Positions 17,244 to 25,919 of a stretch of DNA of 64,000 nt are shown in pieces (the first letter of the stretch is position 1; each line of letters opens with the position of its first letter). This DNA comes from an uncultured Pseudomonadota bacterium (lineage in GTDB: Bacteria; Pseudomonadota; Alphaproteobacteria; UBA3830): positions 17,569 through 81,568 of the forward strand of contig CACXWU010000004.1 of NCBI GenBank assembly GCA_902771535.1, given 5' to 3'. Both the position numbers and the translations under genes were made by a program. The notes below the pieces were generated by a model, which ran no database searches, was not told the DNA's origin, and was given only the letters and a program-made list of their open reading frames with translations.

Positions 17244-17654
17244 ATGCAGGCGAGTTTATTTAAAAGGAATGCAGTGCTGGTAGAGCAAAATCCTATGCAT
17301 TGTAGGCTGTACAGTGACTTGCTGGAAGCCAACGGATTCGATGTATATGTCGCCAAATCTGTTATGGATGCGCTCGTAAAAATCCGAGAAAAATCTCAAG
17401 ATTTAGTCCTCATAAATACCGAAATAGTCGAAGAAAAATTCATACAAAAATTTATACATAACGTCAGAAATGAAGAAACCTCGAAAAACACGCCGATTAT
17501 CGGTATTTCCATTTACGGAGAAGTTAAGAAAAAAAATATCGCGGAAATTGTCGATAGTTTCTTAACAAAGCCTTTTTCTCTTGATAGACTCATGGAGTCG
17601 ATTGATAGTTGTATAGAAGAGCCGAATGATACTGAGAGTCTTAATTATCAATGA
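17244..17654 (+). CDS. divK: DivK-like single-domain receiver lacking the phospho-acceptor Asp
   Basis: A 136-residue stand-alone receiver. It has the receiver beginning NAVLVEQNPMHCRLYSDLL, a typical beta5-Lys motif FLTKPF (K109), and position next to pleD as in other alphaproteobacteria. At the phosphorylation site the sequence is DLVLINTEI, so Asp is replaced by Asn58. DivK normally controls cell-cycle kinases by phosphorylation, so this one would have to work without it. ATG 17244 is preferred to TTG 17238; AAGG lies seven bases upstream. Its 3' end overlaps pleD by 29 bases. Confidence 0.8.
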   Translation: MQASLFKRNAVLVEQNPMHCRLYSDLLEANGFDVYVAKSVMDALVKIREKSQDLVLINTEIVEEKFIQKFIHNVRNEETSKNTPIIGISIYGEVKKKNIAEIVDSFLTKPFSLDRLMESIDSCIEEPNDTESLNYQ

Positions 17655-18900
17655 GTGTGGATTAGATCTGAGTCGTATCAAAAAATATCTGGAAGACAAT
17701 TTTTCCAAAGTGACTGAGTCGCGATCAATGGAAGATGCGTTGCGGGCCGTCGGACGAAGTCATTTGGATTTGGTTTTATTGGCTTTGTCGGACTCTGAGA
17801 ATATTTGCTCGGATTTTCTCTCGGTACTGCGGCTGACTCTCGGTGTAACCCCTCTGATAGGAATCGCTGATAACTGCTCTCCGAGCGACTTTCCTCTTTT
17901 TTCAAATAGAGGCGTCGATGACATCGTATATTCGGATATTTCCGGAAACGATTTATTACGAAAAGTTAATGCCCTATCCGAAGCGAAAGAAAAAATCTAT
18001 AGTTCCTTTTTAGTTAAAGACGCATTGAGAAAGCCGAAAAACAAAAAAATAACAATATTTTCAGAAAATCATCCGGATTTATTCGACGAAGATTTCTTAG
18101 ATAGAGGAACAGTCGTTAATTTCGTAAAGGATAACAATCCGACAAATTACCCTTTGTCGGATATTTTTCTGATAGATGCAAAACTTAAAAATATCGAGCA
18201 ACTGTGTATCAGCTTGAAGCTATGCAAAGCATACCGCTACAAACCAATTCTTCTGATTACGGACGAAAATCATAGAAAAAAAGCGCTCGCCGTGTGTCGC
18301 AGAAATATCGGTGCGCTGGATATAATCGACTTAGGCACGCACCCATCAATAATTTCCTGTATGGTGGATGCTCACATAAAATATAAAAGACTACTGGACG
18401 GATTCTATCACGAGGTAAAAAGAAATACTTATATGTCGTCGATTGATGCGATCACATCCGTTTACAATCGTAGTTTTCTTGAAGATTATATTTCCGGACG
18501 AGATGAAGCATTGAATCACTCCGCAGTTTTGATGATAGACCTCGATAAATTCAAAGAAATCAACGACAGATACGGACATACTTTCGCGGATAAAGTTCTC
18601 GGTGAAGTGGTTGCTCACATAAAGTCTTACATCAGATTGACAGATTTCATTGCGCGCTACGGCGGGGATGAATTTTTAGTCTTCATGAGAAACATTTCCC
18701 GCGGAGAAATCGAAAAAATTGCTCAGCGTCTGGTCAACAGCGTTGAAAATAAATTATTCAATGGAATTCGCTGCACAATAAGCATCGGAGCATGCTACAT
18801 CGGATCAGAAAATGTCAAACTTCGCGAGGCAATTTTTATCGCCGACAGCTTTATGTATATTTCCAAAAGATCCGGTGGAAATTCCGTTTATCTTTGCTGA
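17626..18900 (+). CDS. pleD: PleD-like diguanylate cyclase (REC-REC-GGDEF)
   Basis: A 424-residue protein with two receiver-like domains (about 1-125 and 135-265) and a GGDEF domain (about 275-420). The cyclase looks active: GGDEF at 346-350, the RxxD inhibitory site RLTD five residues before it, DLDKFKEINDRYGH at the metal/substrate site and TISIGAC. It should make cyclic di-GMP. The first receiver reads LDLVLLALSD, with Ala instead of the acceptor Asp, while the second keeps an Asp (IFLIDAKL). In Caulobacter PleD it is the first receiver that is phosphorylated. The overlap with divK implies one transcript. Confidence 0.9.
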   Translation: MILRVLIINECGLDLSRIKKYLEDNFSKVTESRSMEDALRAVGRSHLDLVLLALSDSENICSDFLSVLRLTLGVTPLIGIADNCSPSDFPLFSNRGVDDIVYSDISGNDLLRKVNALSEAKEKIYSSFLVKDALRKPKNKKITIFSENHPDLFDEDFLDRGTVVNFVKDNNPTNYPLSDIFLIDAKLKNIEQLCISLKLCKAYRYKPILLITDENHRKKALAVCRRNIGALDIIDLGTHPSIISCMVDAHIKYKRLLDGFYHEVKRNTYMSSIDAITSVYNRSFLEDYISGRDEALNHSAVLMIDLDKFKEINDRYGHTFADKVLGEVVAHIKSYIRLTDFIARYGGDEFLVFMRNISRGEIEKIAQRLVNSVENKLFNGIRCTISIGACYIGSENVKLREAIFIADSFMYISKRSGGNSVYLC

Positions 18901-18963
18901 CACAGGCATAAAAGATCACGTATTAGCAAAAATTTGTGCGTTTTTTATACATTAATAAAAATT

Positions 18964-18993
18964 TTACATATTGGTGATATTTTTATATATAAT
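18964..18993 (+). promoter_or_regulatory. Promoter of the lipoprotein gene at 19021
   Basis: TTACAT (18964-18969), 18-base spacer, TATAAT (18988-18993). The predicted leader is about 20 bases and contains the AAGGAG ribosome binding site. Confidence 0.6.
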
Positions 18994-19020
18994 GCACAAA
19001 AAGATGGCAAGGAGTTGATC

Positions 19021-19959
19021 ATGAATAAATTTTGCGCACTGGGTTTGAGCATGTTGTTATGTCTTGTGGGCTGTAAAGATTCCGAAAAGAGGCCGTTGAA
19101 AGAACAAAGTCCTCACCCATACCACGAAAAAACGGGCGACGAAGCAATGGACCACGCAAAATCTTGGAGGCTTACAAATTTGGAAACTCTTGGAATGACG
19201 CTCGATTCAACAACAAGAAATGAAGCTATCGATATTTTAAACTCTCGCGGGTATACGGTAGCATTATTTAAGCAAGGCATTCTGGAAGAAGTAGATCTTG
19301 CGGGATTGTCTCAAAAATCGCTTGAAAAATGGTTTGCGAAAGGGCTGCCCTCGAATGAGTTATTAGGCGATGGCATAAAATCATTTCATGATAGGTTAAA
19401 AAAATCCAGTGTAGTAATGGCTGGAAATTTAAATTTTCAAGGCAAATGGGATAACCTTAGTGTGTCAGACGACTTCAAAAAGGATTTTATGCTTTTTATT
19501 TTCGATGAAAACAAAAAATTGATAATGTTTTTTAAACAATATCCGGAAAACAAGGAAGTCGGATTGGTTATATATGAAGGAATAAAAGGTTCCGGAATAA
19601 GCAATATGGGAGAGAAAAAACCGACCATAATTTTCAGAAAAGATCGATCCTTTGCGATTGTTAGAAAAAAAGATCCTAAGGCAACATCATTCACTATTTT
19701 TGCTCCGTCAATTATCGGGAAACACGTCGATGCATTCAATAAAGCGGGCGAAAGCATGATAAATTCAAAGGAGTTTAAAGAACTTCAGAAAAAAGAAAAA
19801 GAATACCTCAAGGATTTTGAAGGTTTGCCAAGCAAAGAATTCAGAAAAAAACGCGAAGAATTCAGAAATTCAAAAGAATATAAGGAATTAAGAAAAAAGA
19901 TGGAAGAAAAATCCCGTCGCGAGTATTTGAAAAATCTAAACGAATCATCAGTAAAATAA
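19021..19959 (+). CDS. Predicted lipoprotein with charged C-terminal coiled coil
   Basis: A 312-residue protein from ATG 19021, chosen because AAGGAG precedes it and the lipoprotein signal peptide begins there; an open frame continues upstream to 18934. Lipobox LVGC lies at about residues 15-18. Residues ~30-240 form a globular part without a recognised family. The last ~60 residues are Lys/Glu-rich with an internal repeat (KEFKELQKKEKEYL, KEFRKKREEF, KEYKELRKKMEEK), likely a helix or coiled coil. Function unknown. Confidence 0.65.
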   Translation: MNKFCALGLSMLLCLVGCKDSEKRPLKEQSPHPYHEKTGDEAMDHAKSWRLTNLETLGMTLDSTTRNEAIDILNSRGYTVALFKQGILEEVDLAGLSQKSLEKWFAKGLPSNELLGDGIKSFHDRLKKSSVVMAGNLNFQGKWDNLSVSDDFKKDFMLFIFDENKKLIMFFKQYPENKEVGLVIYEGIKGSGISNMGEKKPTIIFRKDRSFAIVRKKDPKATSFTIFAPSIIGKHVDAFNKAGESMINSKEFKELQKKEKEYLKDFEGLPSKEFRKKREEFRNSKEYKELRKKMEEKSRREYLKNLNESSVK

Positions 19960-20012
19960 TAATTTGCTTTGAATTGATTTTTCATCCGCACGTGGAATCT
20001 GAAAAATTATAA

Positions 20013-20021
20013 TGGTATAAT
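20013..20021 (+). promoter_or_regulatory. Extended -10 promoter of the dcw cluster
   Basis: TGGTATAAT is a perfect extended -10. It lies 22 bases before the preferred ftsL ATG, so the leader is only about 15 bases. No good -35 is visible. It drives ftsL and probably everything to ftsW. Confidence 0.65.
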
Positions 20022-20043
20022 TGCGCGTTTTTTGGGTGTTCCG

Positions 20044-20400
20044 ATGGTATCAAAAAGGGCGTCAATTTTTTTCTCATTCTTCATTTGTGTTGCGGGCACT
20101 GTCCTTTTTTATCTCAAGTATTCCGTAATGGACATCGAAGATCGTATCTACAGGGCAAAAAAAGAATTGAAAATCGAAAAAGCAAACAACCATATTCTGA
20201 GAGCGGAATGGAAGGCACTGACGACTCCTGAAAGAGTGCAGAGATTAGCGATTAAGCATTTGAAAATGAAACAAATTTTGCCGCAACAACTGAGGGAATA
20301 TGATCCATCGATTTTTCACAGCGATTCGAAAAAACAAAATACGAAAAAGTTATCGAAAATCATTTCAGAAATGGTGGCTGAGGCAAGTTCGGAGGACTAG
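20044..20400 (+). CDS. ftsL: Cell division protein FtsL
   Basis: A small bitopic division protein that links FtsQBLWI in the divisome. From ATG 20044 (118 residues; a TTG at 20032 is possible but would leave almost no leader). One transmembrane helix (ASIFFSFFICVAGTVLFYLKY) is followed by a periplasmic coiled-coil (MDIEDRIYRAKKELKIEKAN) and the conserved region LTTPERVQRLAIKHLKM. Sequence conservation of FtsL is low. Its position directly before ftsI supports the call. mraZ and rsmH, which usually precede it, are absent. Confidence 0.88.
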   Translation: MVSKRASIFFSFFICVAGTVLFYLKYSVMDIEDRIYRAKKELKIEKANNHILRAEWKALTTPERVQRLAIKHLKMKQILPQQLREYDPSIFHSDSKKQNTKKLSKIISEMVAEASSED

Positions 20401-22050
20401 GTGTACGAAATCGGTCACAATCTTTATTCGCGGACTTATCGTGCATTGATGATTGCAAAAAAAAGAACTTTTGTCGTGATCAGTGTTTTCATTTTTGCTT
20501 TCCTGGTTTTAATAGTTCGGCTGGCTCACGTTATGATTTTCAACAAAAATGATGGCGAAAATTCTCTCTATGCAAACGCACCAATCATCGCATTTCGCGC
20601 CGATATTGTCGATCGAAATAACAACATTATCGCGACGAGTTTGCCGACTGTTTCTCTTTATGCATGCCCTCACGAAATGATCGATTTTGATGAAGCCGCG
20701 GAAAAAACTTGCGCCGTTTTTAAGGATATCGAAAAGGAAAAATTTCTGCGTCGCCTGAAAAAATCCAAAAAATTTTTGTGGGTAAAAAGAAATTTATCTC
20801 CGACACAGGAACAGGAAATTTTGAACCAAGGAATTCCGGGATTTCACTTTTTGAAAACCGAAAAAAGAGTTTATCCCGATAAAAATTTGCTGTCACATGT
20901 GATCGGCGGAACTGATATCGATAACAACGGGATCGCCGGAATCGAAAAAGTTTTCGACGAGGCACTGAAGTCTTCAACTCAATCGATTGCGCTTTCAATC
21001 GATCTGAATATTCAGCACGCCGTTCACGACGAATTGCAAAAAGCGATCGATGAATTTCGTGCAAAAGGTGGCGCGGCGATCGTGATGAAAATCAAAACGG
21101 GCGAAATTTTTTCGTTGGTTTCTTTGCCGGATTTTGATCCGAACAGAAATGAAAATCCGAATTCCCGCGAGCGTTTTAACATGGCGACCTCATCCGCAAT
21201 TGAGCCGGGATCGAGCGCGAAAATTATCAATACCGCGATGGCATTGGAAACAAAAAAAATCACTCCGTTTTCTCAATATGATGCACGATTTCCAATCAAG
21301 ATCGGACGCTTTACGATTCACGATTTTCATGGTCGCGGAACTCATCTGAGCGTCGAAGAAATTTTGAAATATTCTTCCAATATCGGGTCGGCGAAAATCG
21401 CGTTGGACGTCGGGCGAAAATATCAAAAAGAATTTTTCAAAAAAATCGGACTTTTGGATACGGTCGCGTGCGAATTGGTGGAAACTCAAAAACCGCTGTA
21501 TCCGAAAAATTGGGGCGAAGTGAACTCGATGACCATTGCTTTCGGACACGGAATTGCTCTCAGTCCGCTGCATTTAATCACGGTTGTTTCGGGAATGCTG
21601 AACGGCGGAATGAAAAATAATCCGACGCTCTTGAAAAAGAATTCGGCACCGTCCGGCGAAAGAATTATTTCCGAAAAAACAGCAAAACAGATTGCGATTT
21701 TAATGCGGCTAAACGTGACGGAAGGTGCAAATAAAAAGGCAGAAGTGAAAGGATATTGCGTCGGCGGAAAATCTGGAACGGCGGAAAAATTAAATCGCGG
21801 AAAATATTCAAAAACAGCGAACTACACGGGATTTATCGGCGCATTTCCGATGCCGAATCCTGAGTATTCCGTCTATGTCGTTTTGGATGAACCGCAAGCG
21901 ACAAAAAAAACTCACGGATACCGGACAGCAGGATGGATCGCGGCCCCGACAGCGGCAAATATTATTCAAAGAATCGGTCCGATGTTGAACGTAACGACTT
22001 CCGGAAATCGTGAACCAAATTGGCATGAAATGTTGAGAAAAGTAAAATGA
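20401..22050 (+). CDS. ftsI: Peptidoglycan D,D-transpeptidase FtsI (PBP3)
   Basis: The septal transpeptidase. In 549 residues it has an N-terminal membrane anchor (TFVVISVFIFAFLVLIVRL) and the pedestal motif RADIVDRNNNIIATSLP. The catalytic SxxK is in EPGSSAKIINT, SxN is SSN in LKYSSNIGSAKIA, and KSGT is in GGKSGTAEKL. The SxxK tetrad SSAK differs from the usual STFK but keeps Ser and Lys. GTG start directly after the ftsL stop, with GAGGA upstream. The end overlaps murE as ATGA. Confidence 0.95.
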   Translation: MYEIGHNLYSRTYRALMIAKKRTFVVISVFIFAFLVLIVRLAHVMIFNKNDGENSLYANAPIIAFRADIVDRNNNIIATSLPTVSLYACPHEMIDFDEAAEKTCAVFKDIEKEKFLRRLKKSKKFLWVKRNLSPTQEQEILNQGIPGFHFLKTEKRVYPDKNLLSHVIGGTDIDNNGIAGIEKVFDEALKSSTQSIALSIDLNIQHAVHDELQKAIDEFRAKGGAAIVMKIKTGEIFSLVSLPDFDPNRNENPNSRERFNMATSSAIEPGSSAKIINTAMALETKKITPFSQYDARFPIKIGRFTIHDFHGRGTHLSVEEILKYSSNIGSAKIALDVGRKYQKEFFKKIGLLDTVACELVETQKPLYPKNWGEVNSMTIAFGHGIALSPLHLITVVSGMLNGGMKNNPTLLKKNSAPSGERIISEKTAKQIAILMRLNVTEGANKKAEVKGYCVGGKSGTAEKLNRGKYSKTANYTGFIGAFPMPNPEYSVYVVLDEPQATKKTHGYRTAGWIAAPTAANIIQRIGPMLNVTTSGNREPNWHEMLRKVK

Positions 22051-23477
22051 AGAAGTTAGCGGATTTTTTCCCAGTTGATGATGATTTGAAAAATTTATCG
22101 GTGACCGACGTCGTGGACGATTCACGAAAAGCGACTCCCGGCAGCATGTTTTTTGCAATCAACGGAAACGCGTCCGACGGAAATATTTTCATCCAAGATG
22201 CAATCAAAAACGGAGCGAAATTTATAGTATCTCGCGACGAAAATTTTTCAGTGGAAAAACGCGGCGACGTTGTATTTTTTTTCGTAACAAATCCACGAAA
22301 AGAATTGGCGCGAGTTTGCTCGATTTTTTGGCCGGCAAATTTCGATCACGTGGTCGCCGTCACGGGCACAAACGGAAAAAGTTCTACAGTCGACATTGTC
22401 CGCCAAATTTGGATCCATTCAGATATAAACGCGGCCAGCGTCGGAACCTTGGGCATCATCACGAAAGATTCTGAGATTAAAGGAAGTTTAACGTCTCCCG
22501 GGGCAATTGCGCTGCATCATATTTTCGAAGACTTTAAAAAGAAAAATATTAAAAATGTCGCGATGGAAGCGTCCAGTCACGGATTGGATCAGCATCGCAT
22601 CGACGGCATAAATTTTTCGGTTTGCGCATTCACAAATTTCACTCAAGATCACTTGGATTACCATAAAACTTTTGAAAATTATTGGCTCGCGAAAGAAAGA
22701 TTATTTTCAGAATTAGGCGGAGATTTTTTTGTTATAAATTCCGACGATATCATGAGCGAAAAAATTGAAAAAATCGCGCGCGAAAAAAATATCAACTGCA
22801 TAAGTTACGGAAAAAAATCCGACCAAATAAAATTGATTTCTGTTCGCGAAATCGACCAATATCAAAAAGTGAAAATTTCGTTTTTCGAAAGAGAAATAGA
22901 ATTCGATTTATCATTGGCGGGAGATTTCCAAGTTTATAATTCTCTTTGCGCAATGGGAATTTGCTACGCCACGGGAATTTCCATCGACTCGATTTGTGAA
23001 TCATTGAAAAAATTAAAACCTATCAACGGAAGATTGGAACTTGTCGGACAATGCCATGACGCAAGCATTTACATTGATTATGCGCACACCCCCGACGCCT
23101 TGAAAAATGCAATTTTATCTTTGCGAAAACACACAAAAAATAGATTGCTCGTGGTTTTCGGATGCGGCGGAAATCGCGACAAGGACAAACGACATCTCAT
23201 GGGAAAAGTTGCGAAAGAATTTGCCGACGTCGCGGTCATAACGGACGACAATCCGCGAAACGAAGATCCGAAATCCATAAGAAAAATGATTCTGGACGGC
23301 TGCCCCGACGCAAAAGAAATCGCCGACAGGAAAGAAGCCGTAAAATTTGCTATCAATCAACTGCGGTCGGGTGATATATTATTAGTCGCCGGAAAGGGGC
23401 ACGAGGATTACCAAATTCTGGCGGGCGGAAAAATTCACTTTAGTGATAAAGAAATTATTTTGGACGAAATAAAATGA
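22047..23477 (+). CDS. murE: UDP-MurNAc-L-Ala-D-Glu:meso-DAP ligase
   Basis: Adds the third residue of the peptidoglycan stem peptide. A 476-residue Mur ligase with the ATP loop VTGTNGKSSTVDIVRQIW, the carbamate/acceptor region MEASSHGLDQHRI and the C-terminal DDNPRNEDP. The DNPR motif marks enzymes that use meso-diaminopimelate. Four-base overlaps (ATGA) with both ftsI and murF indicate coupled translation. Confidence 0.97.
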   Translation: MKKLADFFPVDDDLKNLSVTDVVDDSRKATPGSMFFAINGNASDGNIFIQDAIKNGAKFIVSRDENFSVEKRGDVVFFFVTNPRKELARVCSIFWPANFDHVVAVTGTNGKSSTVDIVRQIWIHSDINAASVGTLGIITKDSEIKGSLTSPGAIALHHIFEDFKKKNIKNVAMEASSHGLDQHRIDGINFSVCAFTNFTQDHLDYHKTFENYWLAKERLFSELGGDFFVINSDDIMSEKIEKIAREKNINCISYGKKSDQIKLISVREIDQYQKVKISFFEREIEFDLSLAGDFQVYNSLCAMGICYATGISIDSICESLKKLKPINGRLELVGQCHDASIYIDYAHTPDALKNAILSLRKHTKNRLLVVFGCGGNRDKDKRHLMGKVAKEFADVAVITDDNPRNEDPKSIRKMILDGCPDAKEIADRKEAVKFAINQLRSGDILLVAGKGHEDYQILAGGKIHFSDKEIILDEIK

Positions 23478-24838
23478 TATTCAGCAAAGAAGAATTATCG
23501 GAAATTTTTAAAACGAAAGTTGAGAAAAACGTCGACGATATTTGCATTGATTCGCGCGAAGCAAAATTGGGAGATTTATTCATCGCGTTGAAAGGTGAAA
23601 ATGTCGACGGCCACGATTTTGTAAAATCAGCTTTCGAAAACGGCGCGGTACTGTCTTTAATTCAGAGCGAAAATGAAGATTATCGTGATTACGAAGAGAA
23701 TTTAATCAAAGTTAATTCGACTTATCAAGGACTGTTGGATCTCGCAAAATACAATGTCGCGCAGACAAATGCGAAATACATCGGCGTAACGGGAAGCATC
23801 GGAAAAACTACAACGAAAAATTTAATTTATCATTTGCTCTCAAAAAATTTTCCGAGCGAAATTTATGTAACAAAAAAAAATTTCAACAGCAAAATCGGTC
23901 TGCCGATATGCGCGGCGTGCATGCCTCGAAAAACCAAAATCGGTATTTTCGAAATGGGAATGGGAGCAATCGGCGACATAAAAAATCTCATCAAAATTAT
24001 CGAGCCGAATATTTCGGTCATCACACACATTTGCGAAACTCATTTGGAATTCTTCAACTGTGTTTGGGATATTGCAAAAGCGAAATCCGAAATTATGGAG
24101 ACGAGAATTCCGCAAGATGCTGTAATTATTCCGGCGGATTCTGCTTACACTGATTTTCTGAAAAACAAAGCAAAAAATTTAGGTGCGAAAAACATTTTCA
24201 CTTTTGGATTTTCGAAATCCGATGCACAGATTATTTCACAAAATCAGTTTTCGGATAGAACGGAAATTGTTGCAAATATTCTGGGGAAAAAAATTCGTTA
24301 TTGCGTAAATTGTCACAATAATTCAGTAATTCCAAACAGCTTGGCGGCGATTTTGGCGGCCCACGCGGCGAGCAAAATTGATCTCCAGGATTTAGCAAAC
24401 GAGATTAAAAATTTTTCATCTGCAAATCGACGCGGAGAGATTTTCGAAAAAAACGGAATAACAATAATAGATGATTCTTACAATGCATGTTACACTTCCG
24501 TCCGGTCCGCAATTGAATCTTTATCGAAATATTCCGGAAGAAAAATTTTAGCGATCGGAGATATGAAAGAATTGGGAAAAAACAGCCGATTTTTTCACGA
24601 AAATCTTTCGTCGACAATCGACAAATTCGGCGTGGATTCAGTTTTTGCGTGCGGCGAGTTATCGAAATATTTATTCGAAAATCTTCGTGAAGAAAAACGC
24701 GGAGGATGGTACGAAAATTCGCAAAAATTATCGGAAAGCATCGTCTCAAAAATTCAAAAGGGCGATACAATTTTGGTGAAAGGTTCGAATTCAATGCAAA
24801 TGAATAAAGTCGTGGAGGCAATCGATCATGCTCTATAA
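23474..24838 (+). CDS. murF: UDP-MurNAc-tripeptide:D-Ala-D-Ala ligase
   Basis: Completes the UDP-MurNAc-pentapeptide. 454 residues; ATP loop GVTGSIGKTTTKNLIYHLL (Mur-type GxxGKT/S), acceptor region EMGMGAIGDIK, and C-terminal IIDDSYNACYTSVRSAIE with ILAIGDMKELG, both typical of MurF. The ATP loop has SIGKTT where many have NGKTT. It overlaps murE by four and mraY by 11 bases. Confidence 0.96.
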   Translation: MIFSKEELSEIFKTKVEKNVDDICIDSREAKLGDLFIALKGENVDGHDFVKSAFENGAVLSLIQSENEDYRDYEENLIKVNSTYQGLLDLAKYNVAQTNAKYIGVTGSIGKTTTKNLIYHLLSKNFPSEIYVTKKNFNSKIGLPICAACMPRKTKIGIFEMGMGAIGDIKNLIKIIEPNISVITHICETHLEFFNCVWDIAKAKSEIMETRIPQDAVIIPADSAYTDFLKNKAKNLGAKNIFTFGFSKSDAQIISQNQFSDRTEIVANILGKKIRYCVNCHNNSVIPNSLAAILAAHAASKIDLQDLANEIKNFSSANRRGEIFEKNGITIIDDSYNACYTSVRSAIESLSKYSGRKILAIGDMKELGKNSRFFHENLSSTIDKFGVDSVFACGELSKYLFENLREEKRGGWYENSQKLSESIVSKIQKGDTILVKGSNSMQMNKVVEAIDHAL

Positions 24839-25901
24839 TTTATCTTCGTTTTTTGACGTTATTTCCGGAATAAATCTATTTCGATACATAACTTTTCGTA
24901 CGGTTTGTGCGTTGATTACTTCGTTGCTGATCAGTTTTTTCCTCTACCCCATTTTTATCAAAAAATCAAACAGGAAACAGCCGATCAGATTGGACGGACC
25001 TCAGTCTCATGTTGAAAATAAGCAAGGCACTCCGACCATGGGTGGCACGATAATTATTGCTTCGACTATTTTTTCGTCCGTGCTTTGGGGAGACGTCACG
25101 AACGAATATTTACTGTTGATTTTGGGATTGACTTTTGTGTTCTCGCTACTTGGATTTATCGACGATTATTTGAAGACAAAATACAAAAATTCAAAAGGAG
25201 TTTCGGGACGACAAAAATTGGCTGTTCAGATAATTACGGCGTTGGTTTTTTCGTATTTGGTTGAGCAGCTACGCACCCCGGAAGTCGCCGGGCATCTAGC
25301 TTTTCCGTTCTTCAAAAATTTCACGATTCACAGCTCGGTATTTCTGATTTTATTCACGACTTTTGTAATCACCGGAAGTTCGAATGCTGTAAATCTCACC
25401 GACGGACTGGACGGTCTCGCAACCTTTCCGTCAATGCTGGCGGCGTTTTGTTTGGGAGTAATGTCTTACATCGCGGGGCATTTTGTTTTCGCAAATTATT
25501 TGCAGTTGTTTTACATTCCGACCTCAGGAGAATTGTGCATTTTTTGCGGATCGATGATCGGGGCGTGTTTGGGATTCCTTTGGTACAACGCTCCACCTGC
25601 AAAAATCTTCATGGGAGACACCGGGTCATTGGCGATCGGAGGAGCATTAGGCGGACTCAGCGTGATTATCAAACAGGAATTTGCATTGGCGATCATAGGC
25701 GGATTATTCGTAATCGAAGCCGTCTCTGTGATGCTGCAGGTTTGGTATTATAAAATTACGAAAAAGAGAATTTTTTTGATGGCGCCAATTCATCATCATT
25801 TTGAAAAAAAGGGGTGGTCCGAGCCGACGGTTGTCATCAGATTTTGGATTATTTCCATAGTGTTTGCTTTGATCGGGTTGGCGACTTTGAAGATCAGATA
25901 A
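24828..25901 (+). CDS. mraY: Phospho-MurNAc-pentapeptide translocase
   Basis: Transfers phospho-MurNAc-pentapeptide to undecaprenyl phosphate to give lipid I in the inner membrane. 357 residues with about ten membrane helices. Conserved motifs are GTPTMGG near residue 67, the catalytic Asp pair in FIDDYLKTKYKNSKG, NLTDGLDGLA, and the histidine motif APIHHHFEKKGWSE. Length and order are standard for the family. Confidence 0.98.
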   Translation: MLYNLSSFFDVISGINLFRYITFRTVCALITSLLISFFLYPIFIKKSNRKQPIRLDGPQSHVENKQGTPTMGGTIIIASTIFSSVLWGDVTNEYLLLILGLTFVFSLLGFIDDYLKTKYKNSKGVSGRQKLAVQIITALVFSYLVEQLRTPEVAGHLAFPFFKNFTIHSSVFLILFTTFVITGSSNAVNLTDGLDGLATFPSMLAAFCLGVMSYIAGHFVFANYLQLFYIPTSGELCIFCGSMIGACLGFLWYNAPPAKIFMGDTGSLAIGGALGGLSVIIKQEFALAIIGGLFVIEAVSVMLQVWYYKITKKRIFLMAPIHHHFEKKGWSEPTVVIRFWIISIVFALIGLATLKIR

Positions 25902-25919
25902 ATTTTTAGAGGTATCGGA

